Shown: in pieces, positions 45,353-55,810 of the stretch
Layout: each line of letters begins with the position of its first letter
Position numbering within the stretch: the first letter of the stretch is position 1
Translations under genes and position numbers: made by a program
Notes under the pieces: generated by a model
Database searches by the model: none
Told to the model about the DNA's origin: nothing
What the model saw: only the letters and a program-made list of their open reading frames with translations
From: Rosa chinensis
Lineage: Eukaryota > Streptophyta > Magnoliopsida > Rosales > Rosaceae
Direction of reading: 5' to 3'
Assembly (NCBI RefSeq): GCF_002994745.2
Contig: NC_037088.1
Span: 65,180,397 to 65,244,396, forward strand
DNA: 64,000 nt

Positions 45353-45562
45353 AAACCCCGCCAGCGGAACTTCTCCCTTGTCATTTTCCAAGAGACGAAA
45401 TCTCCGCTGAGCAAACCCCGCCAGCGGAACTTCTCCCTTGTCACTTTCCAAGAGACGAAGTCTCCGCTGAGCAAACCCCGCCAGCGGAACTTCTCCCTTG
45501 TCATTTTCCAAGAAACGAAGTCTCCGCCAGCGAAACCCCGCCAGCAGGACTTCCCCCTTGCT
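45353..45562 (+). repeat. 60-bp tandem repeat, about 3.5 copies
   Basis: Units start at 45353, 45413, 45473 and 45533 with AAACCCCGCCAGCGGAACTT; the first two are nearly identical and the last is partial. It lies in the 3' non-coding part of the Tat element. Confidence 0.92.
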
Positions 45563-46102
45563 ACCCTGCAGGCGGGGTGTCTTTCGCTACACACCGCTGG
45601 CGGAACCTTTCTTTTCATCTTGCAAAAATACCGCCAGGCACGTCTATCGGACTCTGCTTCCTGCTGCATCCAGCGGGGGGATGTCCGCCAACGGAAAATC
45701 CCGAGGCTACGCCTCACTCTGACAACGACCGCCACGCGGCGTTACCGTCAGACCGTCCCTACGGGACACGGGGACTAGTCAAACAGTCTACGACGGCCCT
45801 GATCAGGCACGTTGACCCCCGTCATTTGGGTGCTAAACATTGGGCTCGCTACCCAACACCCTCTGCTCCGTGCAGCTCCCCCTCATCAAACAAATTACCG
45901 ACCATCCGGAGGTCTATCTTCGCCTGGGAGTGGGGGACTCCCTGGGGGGCCCAGCAGGGGCCCACCCGAAAGGGTATAAAGCGTTTGATCAGTAAAACCA
46001 ACGGTTGACAACGCACTGACGCTAATTATGCTCTTGCAAAGTCTAGCGGAAGAAAACGCTTCAAACCGCCGAACAACTCCCCAACCAAGATTGCCCTCCT
46101 TG

Positions 46103-46121
46103 ACTGGGGACTTGGGGGACT
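46103..46121 (+). promoter_or_regulatory. Polypurine tract of the Tat element
   Basis: GACTGGGGACTTGGGGGACT-like purine-rich stretch ending at the 3' LTR. Confidence 0.7.
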
Positions 46122-46637
46122 TGTACATACATGTGCATTTGCAAGCATAATTAGCTATAATGAGCCACGCTCATTGTACCGCCAAAGGTACTAATTCCAA
46201 CTAAAGGAATGACATGCAGACGCACCGCCAGGCGGGCTACAACCTCAGCGTTGGACCATCCCCAGATCGCCGGCGACGCGCCGCCACGCGCCACGCCAAG
46301 ATAGCGTCAGAAGCTTCTGAAACTGAGAACTGAAGCATATCAGTCCCACATCGAAAACAAAGACAAGATCAGTCTCTTCCTCACCTATAAAAGGTTCTCT
46401 CCTCTCTCCTCATTAATTACGCATTCAATACTTACCTACTGTTACTTTGTCAACATAAATACATCGACTAACTTAGGCATCGGAGAGTTGGAGACCGCCC
46501 AACGCGGTCTCCCTCTGACGCCCATTGTATTTTACTTGACAGGTAACGGGAACTACAATAACAACACAAGTATCGATCCGCCCACCGGATCAGCGTTAAC
46601 TAAGGTCCAGCTACCGCTAGACTTTTAGACATTAACA
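46122..46637 (+). repeat. 3' LTR of the Tat element
   Basis: 516 bp, same ends as the 5' LTR, followed by the target duplication TTATG. Confidence 0.95.
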
Positions 46638-47050
46638 TTATGAATCTCAGACAACAATTAATAAGTCATCGTTGTTGTGTGTATTGAGTCTCAGACAACA
46701 AGAAGAAAATTATAGTTGTTGTGTGTGATGGATTTCAAACAACAAATGATGAGTCATAGCTATTGTGTCTTATGAATCTCACACAACAAAGAAAGAATTA
46801 TAGCTGTTGTGTGTTATGAATCTCAGACGACAACAGAAATTATCTTCTGTTGTCTGAATGGCTCGACCCATCCCCGCGCATGCCATGGCAGCACATGCCT
46901 GCGTAGAATTCACACAACAAAAAATAATTATTGTGTTGAGCCAACTATTATCAGACGACAGTGGAATCACCGTTGTGTGATCTTTCAATCATACAACACT
47001 GACTTAGACCACGGTGGACTTCTTCATCAGATAACAGAAATCCACCATGT
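46638..47050. other. Continuation of the CACTA-like subterminal array
   Basis: The ACAACA / TTGTTGTGTG motif array resumes directly after the retrotransposon and runs to about 47030. No clear terminus (expected CTTTTTGTAGTG) is found at its end. Confidence 0.5.
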
Positions 47051-48506
47051 CACCGATACACTTCCCCCTTTCTCTATTCCCCAACTCCATTTACCATTTC
47101 AGCTTCATTCCTCTCGCGTATTCCTGAAATTCCAGGTCCTTATATCCCCTAACTTGTTTTCTCTTAGCTTAACTAACCCTAGGGTTTTTGCTAGCAAAGT
47201 TAGTGAGTAGCTTCTGGTTTAATGGAGGCTACGGCTGCCGCGCTCAGTGGTTTGATGCAGGCGATGATGCAAGCTTAAACGTACAAGCAATGGTGCGCTG
47301 TGTCGAAGCAAACTTACAGATCGACTTGCGATTCAATTTTGCATAAATTGTTGCAATGATTGAATGGTTAAACTGATGCAGAAGTTCTAGGTTTTTGAAG
47401 GCACTTAAATGGGCTCCCTCATATCTCTGAAGCCCATTTGAAGAATGTGGACTACAAGTCAAAAGGTCCATAACCCAAAAGTGGTTAATATGTTTTGATG
47501 TAGATGAAAACGACATCGTTTGCATTGAGGACACTGAAAAATAAAACTTTTATTTCTTTCTTTCCTATATGAAAATGAAAGAAGTTACAACACACGGCTA
47601 ATAGCATTACTAGTTTCAGGGAGAACTGATATAGGAGAATTAACGTATAGATGTAACTACTGATTCACTCGTTTTGTCATTTTTTCCAATGTTAGTTACC
47701 TATTAATCATGAAATTGGTATGAACGAAAGCATAAAGGACTTTTGATCCCAGCCGATCATCATTTCCCCCCTCTTTTGAACCAGCTTCACACTCTTGAAT
47801 GCTGACCTTTTCATATACCTATATTTATCAGCAACAAGTAAGATGTGAGACAACCGACACTTCAATTGTATAATCTTCGGTCAAGAAACAGTAAATGAAT
47901 ATCACATCGACACATCCAAAAGTAAGCATACTTTGGTAGAGTAACTATCGAGCTTGAGACCAGATGTAAAAGGAGGAAAACTCAAGTTGCTATTGCAACT
48001 TTCTCACGTAGTATGCAAATGGGGCTAAACTTTCGTCAGTAAATAATTCAAGGGTTTCCTCCCACCCCATATATATCTTAGGTGAATTGGTAAAAATTGC
48101 TTGAAGTTTAATATTGCAGAGTTTCTTAATCATCCTGTTTCTAGTAATGTTAAGTTTATATCCTTGAACGTGTCTTGTAAACTTGTTCGATGTTAGTCTT
48201 TCAGCTTGAGGGCATGAAAGTTTTGGGAATGGTAAGTTAACCACAGATTATGGTGAAGATTAATTCTTACCATCCTGAATCTTCGTAAATTTAGCATATG
48301 ATTTCCATTTCGCTGCAGCTTATATTTGTTTTCTTGGACATGCAATAGTTAATTTTACTTATCTAAATTGAACTACTGTAGATCAATTGCTCCAAAATTT
48401 GTGAACAATATTTACCATCTATTTAACCCTGTTCACATCTCTCACTTGGGCCCAGATCCTGCAAAAGGAGGAAAACTCAAGTTACTATTGCAACTTTGGC
48501 ATTTGG

Positions 48507-48988
48507 TGTCCGATTCGCGATTGCTATAGCTTTCCATAAAGAGAACGACGCCAGGAAGAAAACTCAGTGTTACGCTAAGACATGTGGGCTTTTTCAGGCT
48601 TTCGGAGTCGTTTAGGGCCTCAAAACTGTAATTTACTGTTTTTTAGAATTTTCAGTTTCCTAGTTTGTTTTGGATTTGTTTTATTTTTACCCGTGGGCTT
48701 TAGGGTTTCATTGTTAGTCACCTTAGGGTTTCTTTTCTCATATATAAGCAACCTTAAACGGCTGTAGAACCTATCTTTTATCTTACTATCACTCAAATTG
48801 AGAATTTTCTTTTTTATCTCTGGTGGACTCCAAAACCTTTATTTTAGGTTTATTGCTTGTAAACCTAGGTGATCTTTCCGACTGCGTCATAAACAATAGC
48901 TTTATCAATTGAAGTTTTGTATTAATTTAACTAAGCAATAGCAACAATATTGATCACTCTTAAAACTTCTTGTTTTCCCAGTACAACA
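48507..48988 (+). mobile_element. Candidate short solo LTR or TRIM remnant
   Basis: Starts TGTCCGATTCGCG and ends CCAGTACAACA. Flanks are TTTGG and ATTGG (4 of 5 match). It has a TATATAAGCAACC core-promoter-like word near 48742. No partner LTR is seen. Weak. Confidence 0.3.
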
Positions 48989-49273
48989 ATTGGAGGCCTC
49001 ATTTTTGTCGCGTTCACAATTAAATAGGACAGGATATGACATAATCGATTCTATATTTCCCCACTTCTTAGTTAAGACTTCAGTTCAGAGCAGAGAGATT
49101 ACTTACCAAAAAACAAATCATTGCAAAAAATTGTGGAATAAAGAATGAGGCCAAGTAAATTGGCAAAAGACTTGCGATTACGTGTTTTGACTTTCATCAA
49201 AGCCCTATTCAGGGTTCCTCTCCTTCCTTTAAGAAACTGTTGATGAAAACAAATAACAGAGCATGTAAACCTT

Positions 49274-49295
49274 CACACACACACACACACACACA
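49274..49295 (+). repeat. (CA)n microsatellite
   Basis: Eleven CA units. Confidence 0.95.
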
Positions 49296-49481
49296 TGTAT
49301 ACCTGCATAACATACGTACCTTTTTGACGCAGTTAGAAATAAGAAGACCATTTATTGATTGACTTAAATGTGAGAAGTCATTCCATGATTTGGGCATGGA
49401 AGACAAATACCAAGAAAGCACACACAAAGAAGGAATTGGACGCAGAGGAGAAATACCTTTTTTTTTTCTTTTTTTTTTCTG

Positions 49482-49637
49482 GAGTTAACAGCAAGTTACC
49501 TGAAAATTAGACAAAAAATCAAAAATTAGTGGAAGGGTGATGTGTCATTTATTAGAACCATTAGATTAAATAAAAAGTCCAGATTTTATAAAATTGAAAT
49601 AAATTCACATTCTCCTCACTTTAGAGGAGCCGGATCC
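49482..49637 (+). repeat. Dispersed repeat, copy 2
   Basis: Inverted partner of 13048-13205. Shared words include TTTATTAGAACC, AAAAAGTC(C/T)AGATTTTAT and CCTCACTTTAGAG. Confidence 0.6.
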
Positions 49638-51066
49638 CTCTCAATCATTATTTCCTTTGACAACATTCCAACAAACCTCTCTGGCTCTCCTTTATTCATT
49701 CATGTTCTTTTTATATTGCACAGTCGCACGTGCTTATTCTTTTCAATGCAAGGAAATTTTATACTCAAATTCCATCAAAGTGATCACTGCCAAAGACTCA
49801 TCACCACCACTTGAGAAAATTTCGAACATGTTAGCTATATGTTGATTTTAGTTGATGACATGATGTTGTTTAGGGTTTAACTCTTTTTGGTGACTTTTCT
49901 GTCTATAGAGAACCAATTTGTTTACAAAATCATCCTTAGATTCAATTGTTAAGATTCTACTTGGTATCTAATTAGACATTATCACCAAAAACACATAAAG
50001 AAGGTATTTGGTTTTTCCAATCAATACTTTTTATACAAAATTACCCTATCTAAATCTGTTGATTTCTCCTAAAAGGTAAAACAAATTCTTAAATATTGGA
50101 TCTGAAGCACAGCTAAAGTATGATGTCGAAGTAGTAGTCTGGTACTATTATATGTAGTCTAGTAGATGTACACTATCCCCTGATACAGAATCCATGGTTT
50201 CGAGAAATATGTGGTTCTACAATTGCTCGGAAAAGTCAGCCTCAAGAAACAAGTGTGTTCAGCGAGTCATTATTTGGTCTTTATATTTAGGCCAGCAAAA
50301 TGGTATTTCAGTAGAAGTGATGTGATCAATAGTGGAATTACAAATTCACAAACTGGTCTCTTCTGGTTAGGCATCATAGCTCAATATAAAGAACCTTCAA
50401 AGTTTTGACTGAAATTGAAAGGGGCTCCAAGAACACAAGACATAAGTAACCACTTAAGGGTCATAGTGCCTTGCAGACTTGAAGCTTTTTTCTTATTATT
50501 CCAGTAGCATTGGCTTTGGTGGAGATGAGACTGAGAATACTATTGACAAGAAATGAAACACAAGGGTGGTGACAATGAATAAGAGCCAGATTCCCATGGT
50601 TTCTGTGAGTAACCTGATGCTTGGTAAGAACAATTCTCAAGGACCAATATATATTGAAAAATTGCTAAAACAAAATAACTCCAATGTTGAACACACTGAC
50701 CATCTAAAATGTTCAACATTAGAATTAATGTTCCTGACTATTTGGACCAAACTCAATCACACATTCAGAAAGCATTAAGCCAAAACAGTATATAACATTT
50801 CCAACCACTCGATTCTCAATCTAGAAATAAAGATGAAGGATATTTATAAGAGAACAGCTACTATTCTAGAAGCGTTAGCAGCCAGGCAGAGTATCAGAGA
50901 TCAACATCAGCAAGAAAGTCAAGCTACTTGTTACATTTCTACATCAATCCAAAGACTCATTCTTCCTCTGAAATACTGACAGTTCGGATTAGTGGTGCAT
51001 GGAATGAATCTCGGACCGGCCAAAATTGAATTAGTACTTACATTAAGGCCCTACCCCAAACGACCC

Positions 51067-54000
51067 TCAAAAGATGCGATGGTACCCGTGAGGAACAACA
51101 AAACCGGGGACGTTTTGGGACCTTATATCTTTTTTTTCTTCTTCTTTTTCGTCTTCCTTTTTGGTTCTGAATGCCTCCAATCCCAGTTTAGGACCAGTTG
51201 GGAAGGAAAAGAAGTCATCTTTGACCTTCGAAGTCCACGCACTTTCCCTTTCAGCCAATGCACTAGACACAAAGTATTGTTCTTCCACTGGTTCAATGTC
51301 ATTGCAATCTCTGAAATTGTAAAATAAAATAATAATAATAATGAGTATTCTATTGGTCAATGCAAATAATTAATCAGCAAGAGAATCCCAATGTATTAAG
51401 ATCACACAGAAATGTAATAAAAACAAGTGTTGAGGAACTTACGGTGTGAAGCTGAACTGAACTTCAAATTCATCATTCCCTTCGATCGCGACTCGAAAAA
51501 CGGATGAGCGAACAGTCTTGATATGCATTTCTTGCCCATCACCGGCAATTCTGAAGGTCGTCGCACACATATACTGATACTCAGAAGAATCAATGTTCTG
51601 ACCAGTTTGCACAACACAAAAGTATCGCCCCCCTAAATGAACCAAATTCTGAGTTCTATCCCCTAGTAACCTGCGCGGCGGATGACACTTGGCTGTTATT
51701 AACAGAGACAATGGGGTGCCCAGAAAATGTCGCCGCTTAACAATGTCACCATCCTTGTCTGAATCCCACCAGAAAGAGAATACCAGAACCAAATCAAGAT
51801 TATGCGCCAAGGCATAGATAGTACTACCTAAAACCACTGCCCTCCCATAGAAGGGATAATAATAAGGATTCTCTGGACTAGTCTTCACCTTGTGCCATGT
51901 TCTGCTATGAATATGAAAAGCCACCGCTTCATATTTCTTCTCAGTTTGCATGGATAATAGTATATATCCATAACAAACGGCATAACCGGTCATCTCGGTC
52001 TGTGCCTGATCTAGAGAATAATCTGGGAAAGGAGGCAATGACTCCCATGAATCACTGGCCGGATCATACCGCTCAAATGACGGTTCTTGGATCTGAGGAA
52101 AGCACAATGGCTGTGCAAGATAGTACAACATCCCATATGCCGATATAACAAGACAATACTGCTTGGTTGTCTTTGGTGGAGAAATCAGTTCTGAAACTAA
52201 GCTTCTGTCGAAGGCAAATGCATACTCCGGAGTGACAGGCTTCAGATAAGGGCATGGGATTTGATTTACCAAAACATATAACTTGGAGAGGCTGCCAATT
52301 CTAGCACAATCAAATAAAAAGAGCTCCTCCGTCTTCCAGCCCTTACCAAATAACTCTGCTACAGGTTTGAGCATTGGTAGAGTTGAAGGGTCAGTGTTAG
52401 ATCCGCCCACAGATTTACCATGCTCAAGTGGCTGAAGTTGGTCAAGTTTGATTTCGTATATTGCGCCAGAAAATGAATCATCCATGTCAAACTTCACCAT
52501 AATAAGTATAGATTCTGCCTGGTCCACCTTCTCCATGGGAAAGCTGCACAATGGGATCAATACAAGCCAAATAAGCTTTTTTCTTTCTTTAATAAATACC
52601 TATATAGAACGAAGACAGATCAAGCAGGACATCTCTATTGTCAAACAATTAAATTTGAGAGTTGAAACTTTAATACAGGTACAATCAAATTACTGGCAGC
52701 ACAAATTGATAGTGAACATTTTGCCTTGCTGGTTTATATTCCTGTTTGTCTTGATAATTTGACTAGCTAATAAGCAAGTGTTTTTTGATTGCTGACCATT
52801 CTAGGCATAATGGCTAGAAATAATAGGAATCAAAATACAGAATAAAGCCAAAGATCATCAAGTATATCTACAACTAATTTGTATTTTTTTTACCAAACAT
52901 ATCTTGATGAAGAACGTACAAGTTGTAAGGCGGACAATTTTACCAAAAGACAACTTGATGTTTCAGTATCTTGATATCTAAAACTTTAATCCAAATTAAG
53001 GGTACTTTGAATTTTTGCAGTATGTATTCTTACAAAGTTACCCTTACTCAAGGCGTTGATATAGAGAAAGAAGGATCAAAATACTCAAGTGAAATTACTG
53101 TTCCCCCCAAACCCAACCCCTCCTCCTCCTTTTTAATAGACATCTATAGATAATGATGCTTAATCAACCAACACAGTCTACTTTACCATCATCTCCATGT
53201 TAAAAATAGACACCTATAGAGAATGAAGATATATCAAGCCACACAATTTACTTTACTATCATTTGCAATGTTAAAAATAATAAATTAGACAGCCTAAACT
53301 TCAATTCAGGCTTTCAGGGATGTTACACTCTTCAGTGATATTACTAGCATATAAAATGAATAGCTAGCATTTTGCCTTGCTAATCTATGTTCGTACTTGT
53401 CTTAATTAATTTAATAGACAGCCAATGAGTAAACAGCTTTTTGTTTGCAGATCATTGCAGGCAAAATGTGTAATTACTAAAAATAAGAGTTGATAAATAT
53501 ACTAAAAAATCGGAGATCATCAGATAGAACTAGAACTACAATTGATTTTTTTTGTTCTACCAAAAGACATCTGGATAAAAGAACATAAAATGTTAGAAGA
53601 TGGACAATTTAACCAAAAGAAATCTTAATGTTACAGTATCCTCTTATCCAAAACTTTTTCCAGTCATCTAAAAGGTTACTTTGAAATTGTGCAAATTCTT
53701 GAAATATGTATTCCCAAAGTGAAAGTTAGCCAAGTTACACTGATGAATATAGAAAAAAGGAAAAGGATCATCAACAAATTCCAACTGCAATAAGAAAGAA
53801 AAAGTGGTACCTCTCGCCAGAAATCGAGGGTGAGGGTGCCTTGTTCATCGTCTTCTCAATGGGGAAGCTGGATAATGGGATCAGTACAAGTCAAATCGCT
53901 GTTTTCTTTTCTTTTAATAGACATGTATAGATGATGAAGCCAGATCAAGTAACAGAACTTCACTATCATCTCCAATGTTAAAAATAATGAATTGGAGAAC

Positions 54001-55810
54001 CTAGACCTCAATTTCGGTATATTAAACTTCAGAATCATATTACCGGCAGATCAAATAATACCTAGCACTTTTTCCTTGCCGATTTATGCTCCTATTTGTC
54101 TCAATAATCTAATAGAGAGCTAATGAGTAAGCAGCCCTTTTGTTTACTGATCATTGCAGGCAAAATGTGTAATTACTAAAAATAAGAGTTGATAAATATA
54201 TAATAGAATCAGAGATCACCAAATAGAACTAGAACTAGAAGTGATTTGTTTTTGTTTTACCAGAAGACATCTTGATGAAAGAACATAAAAAGTTGGAAGG
54301 TGGACAATTTAACCAGAAGAAATCTTAATGTTTCAGTATCCTGTTATCTAAAATCGTCAAAAAGGGTACTTTGAAATTGTGCAAATTCTTGAAATATGTA
54401 TTCAAAAAAGTGAAACTGAGCAAAGTTACACTGATGAATATAGAAAAAAAGGAAAAGGATCAACAACAAAATTTCAATTGCAATAAGAGACAAAAAGTGG
54501 TACCTCTCGCCAGAAATTGAGGATGAGGGTGAGGGCGCCTTGTTCATCGTCTTCTCTATGGGGAAGCTGGAGAATGGGATCAGTACAAGTCAGATCACTG
54601 TTTTCTTTTCTTTTAATAGACATGTATAGATGATGAAGCCAGATCAAGCAACAGAACTTTACTATCATCTCCAATGTTAAAAATAATGAATTTGAGAATC
54701 AAGACTTCAATTTAGGTTATTAATAAGCTTCACAATCATATTACTGGCAGATCAAATAATACCTAGCATTTTTTCCCTTGCTGATTCATGTTTCTATGTT
54801 TCTATTTATCTCAATATTTTGATAAATAGCTAATGAATAAGCATCTTTTTGTTTGCTGATCATTCCAAGCATAATGTGTGATTATTACCAATGGAGTTGA
54901 TAAAAATAGAGTAAAATCAGAGATCATCTAATAGCACTACAAGTGATTTGTCTTTGTTCATTATTCTGCTATATATCTAAAGACTTTTCCAAAGGTTGAA
55001 AAGGTACTTTGAACTTGTGCAAGTTCTGCAATATTTTTTCAAAAAAAAAAAAAGAAGAAATTTCACAGCAAATATGCCCATAAACAAATACATTAAATCT
55101 GCTTATTTTTTTTGCCAGAGTTGTGAAGCTGAGTGTTCCCAAGGCATTAGCTGTTGGTCATTAATTGTAGACTAGGGTTCCTAGAAGTCATTAATGGGAT
55201 ATTTAATGCTTGGCATAAACAGTAACGAAAGGAAAGAATCATCAATTTCTTAGTCTTTTTAGAAGAATAAAACAATCAACGAGATCAATTGCAGTAAGAA
55301 AGGCAACCAGTCCGGGTACCTGCTGGCATGCTCCCCCTCCGCCTTCGCCTTCTCCTCCTCCTCCTCCTCCTCATTCTTCTTCTTCTTCTTCTGCCTCTTC
55401 TTCTTCTTCTTCTTCTTCATCATCTTTTTCTTCTTTAAATCCGGATGTTTGGATTTCCTATGACTCTGGAGTTGAGCATCAGAGCGAAACGATACTCCAC
55501 ATATCTCACACGTATGAAGCGTATGCACACACTGCTTATGTGTTTGGAGGAGAGTATCAGAGTAAAACGATAATCCACATATCTCACAAATATGAAGCAC
55601 ATGGACATTCTCCCTATGTATTTGGAGGGTGATGTTGTCGGGAAATCGCCGGTGACAGACTTCACAAGGCGGTGACATATCATGACAATCGGGACGGGGA
55701 CGGCTCATGTCGCCCGTTGTTCCCTTCTTCTTCTTCTGCTTCTTCTTCTTCTTCTTCTTCTCCCCTCCCTTCATGTGGATTTGAGGCGGCAAAACGTCAT
55801 CTCCGGCCAT
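51067..55810 (-). CDS. C2H2 zinc-finger / kelch-like protein, five-exon model
   Basis: Exons on the minus strand: 55810-55320, 54566-54504, 53867-53811, 52543-51443 and 51310-51067. All borders are GT-AG, all phases agree, and they total 1956 nt (651 aa plus stop). Exon 1 (ATG 55810) encodes a K-rich stretch, three C2H2 fingers (C-x2-C-x12-H-x4-H, residues about 48-128) and K- and E-rich runs. Exons 2 and 3 add about 20 residues each (FPIEKTMNKAPSPSS). Exon 4 encodes a kelch/galactose-oxidase-like region (FERYDPASDSWESLPPFP is a kelch motif). Exon 5 adds a charged C-terminus ending HGYHRIF. Zinc fingers suggest nucleic-acid binding and kelch suggests protein binding; the role is unknown. Exon 1 could alternatively be a separate gene, since its frame stays open to a stop near 55259. 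The phase-compatible joins favour one gene. Confidence 0.7.
53811..55326 (-). repeat. Tandem duplication of an exon-intron border unit
   Basis: The sequence around the donor of exon 1 (GAGGTACC-like), through the intron, to the acceptor CCAG-CTTCCCCAT recurs with a period of about 690-750 bp: donors at 55319, 54503 and 53810, acceptors before 54566, 53867 and 52543. The introns share long blocks (TTTTAATAGACATGTATAGATGATGAAG; CATCTCCAATGTTAAAAATAATGAA at about 53.9 and 54.6 kb). A further partial copy, itself doubled, lies at about 53130-53290. Confidence 0.8.

Larger units (their letters stand above)
44492..46121. other. Tat element region between antisense ORF and 3' LTR
   Basis: About 1.6 kb. 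Contains the presumed promoter of the antisense ORF, the 60-bp tandem array at 45353-45562, and at the end the purine tract (GGGGACTTGGGGGACT, 46106-46121) directly before the 3' LTR. Short GC-rich frames on both strands have no recognisable domain. Confidence 0.65.
22578..46637 (+). mobile_element. Ty3/gypsy LTR retrotransposon, Tat lineage, with two nested insertions
   Basis: Complete element of 24,060 bp; about 11.4 kb without its insertions. Both LTRs are 516 bp (22578-23093 and 46122-46637), start TGTACATAC, end TTAACA, and differ by only two substitutions that I can see. A perfect 5-bp duplication TTATG flanks it (22573-22577, 46638-46642). Order: LTR, primer binding site, gag, protease, reverse transcriptase, RNase H, second RNase H, integrase, an antisense ORF, purine tract, LTR. 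The archaeal-type second RNase H, the antisense ORF and the lack of a chromodomain mark the Tat clade. Gag is interrupted at 24138-27758 and the antisense ORF at 33113-42169. Low LTR divergence and open frames indicate a young insertion. Confidence 0.95.
13388..47050. mobile_element. Candidate CACTA-like element territory, heavily interrupted
   Basis: At 13388 a terminus-like CACTACTACAAAAAG is followed by many short motifs of the type CACACAAC and TGTTGTGTG in both orientations. The same motifs fill 22260-22577 and resume at 46638-47030, on either side of the 24-kb retrotransposon. Clustered subterminal repeats and a CACTAC end are known marks of CACTA (En/Spm) transposons. A second TTTTTTGTAGTG lies at 15475-15486. 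I see no transposase and no certain right terminus, so this may be one large captured-fragment element or several overlapping ones. The right boundary is approximate. Confidence 0.35.
47051..51066. other. Intergenic, repeat-derived
   Basis: About 4 kb with no gene I can support. A short ATG frame near 47222 stops after 18 codons. AAAGGAGGAAAACTCAAGTT occurs twice (about 47969 and 48464). Also present are an LTR-like segment (48507-48988), a (CA)n run and a dispersed repeat (49482-49637). 50100-51066 is AT-rich flank downstream of the minus-strand gene. Confidence 0.5.

Noticed and set aside
47222..47278. Gene start at ATG 47222 (MEATAAALSG)
   Set aside because: Stops after 18 codons with no plausible donor seen; probably a captured fragment.
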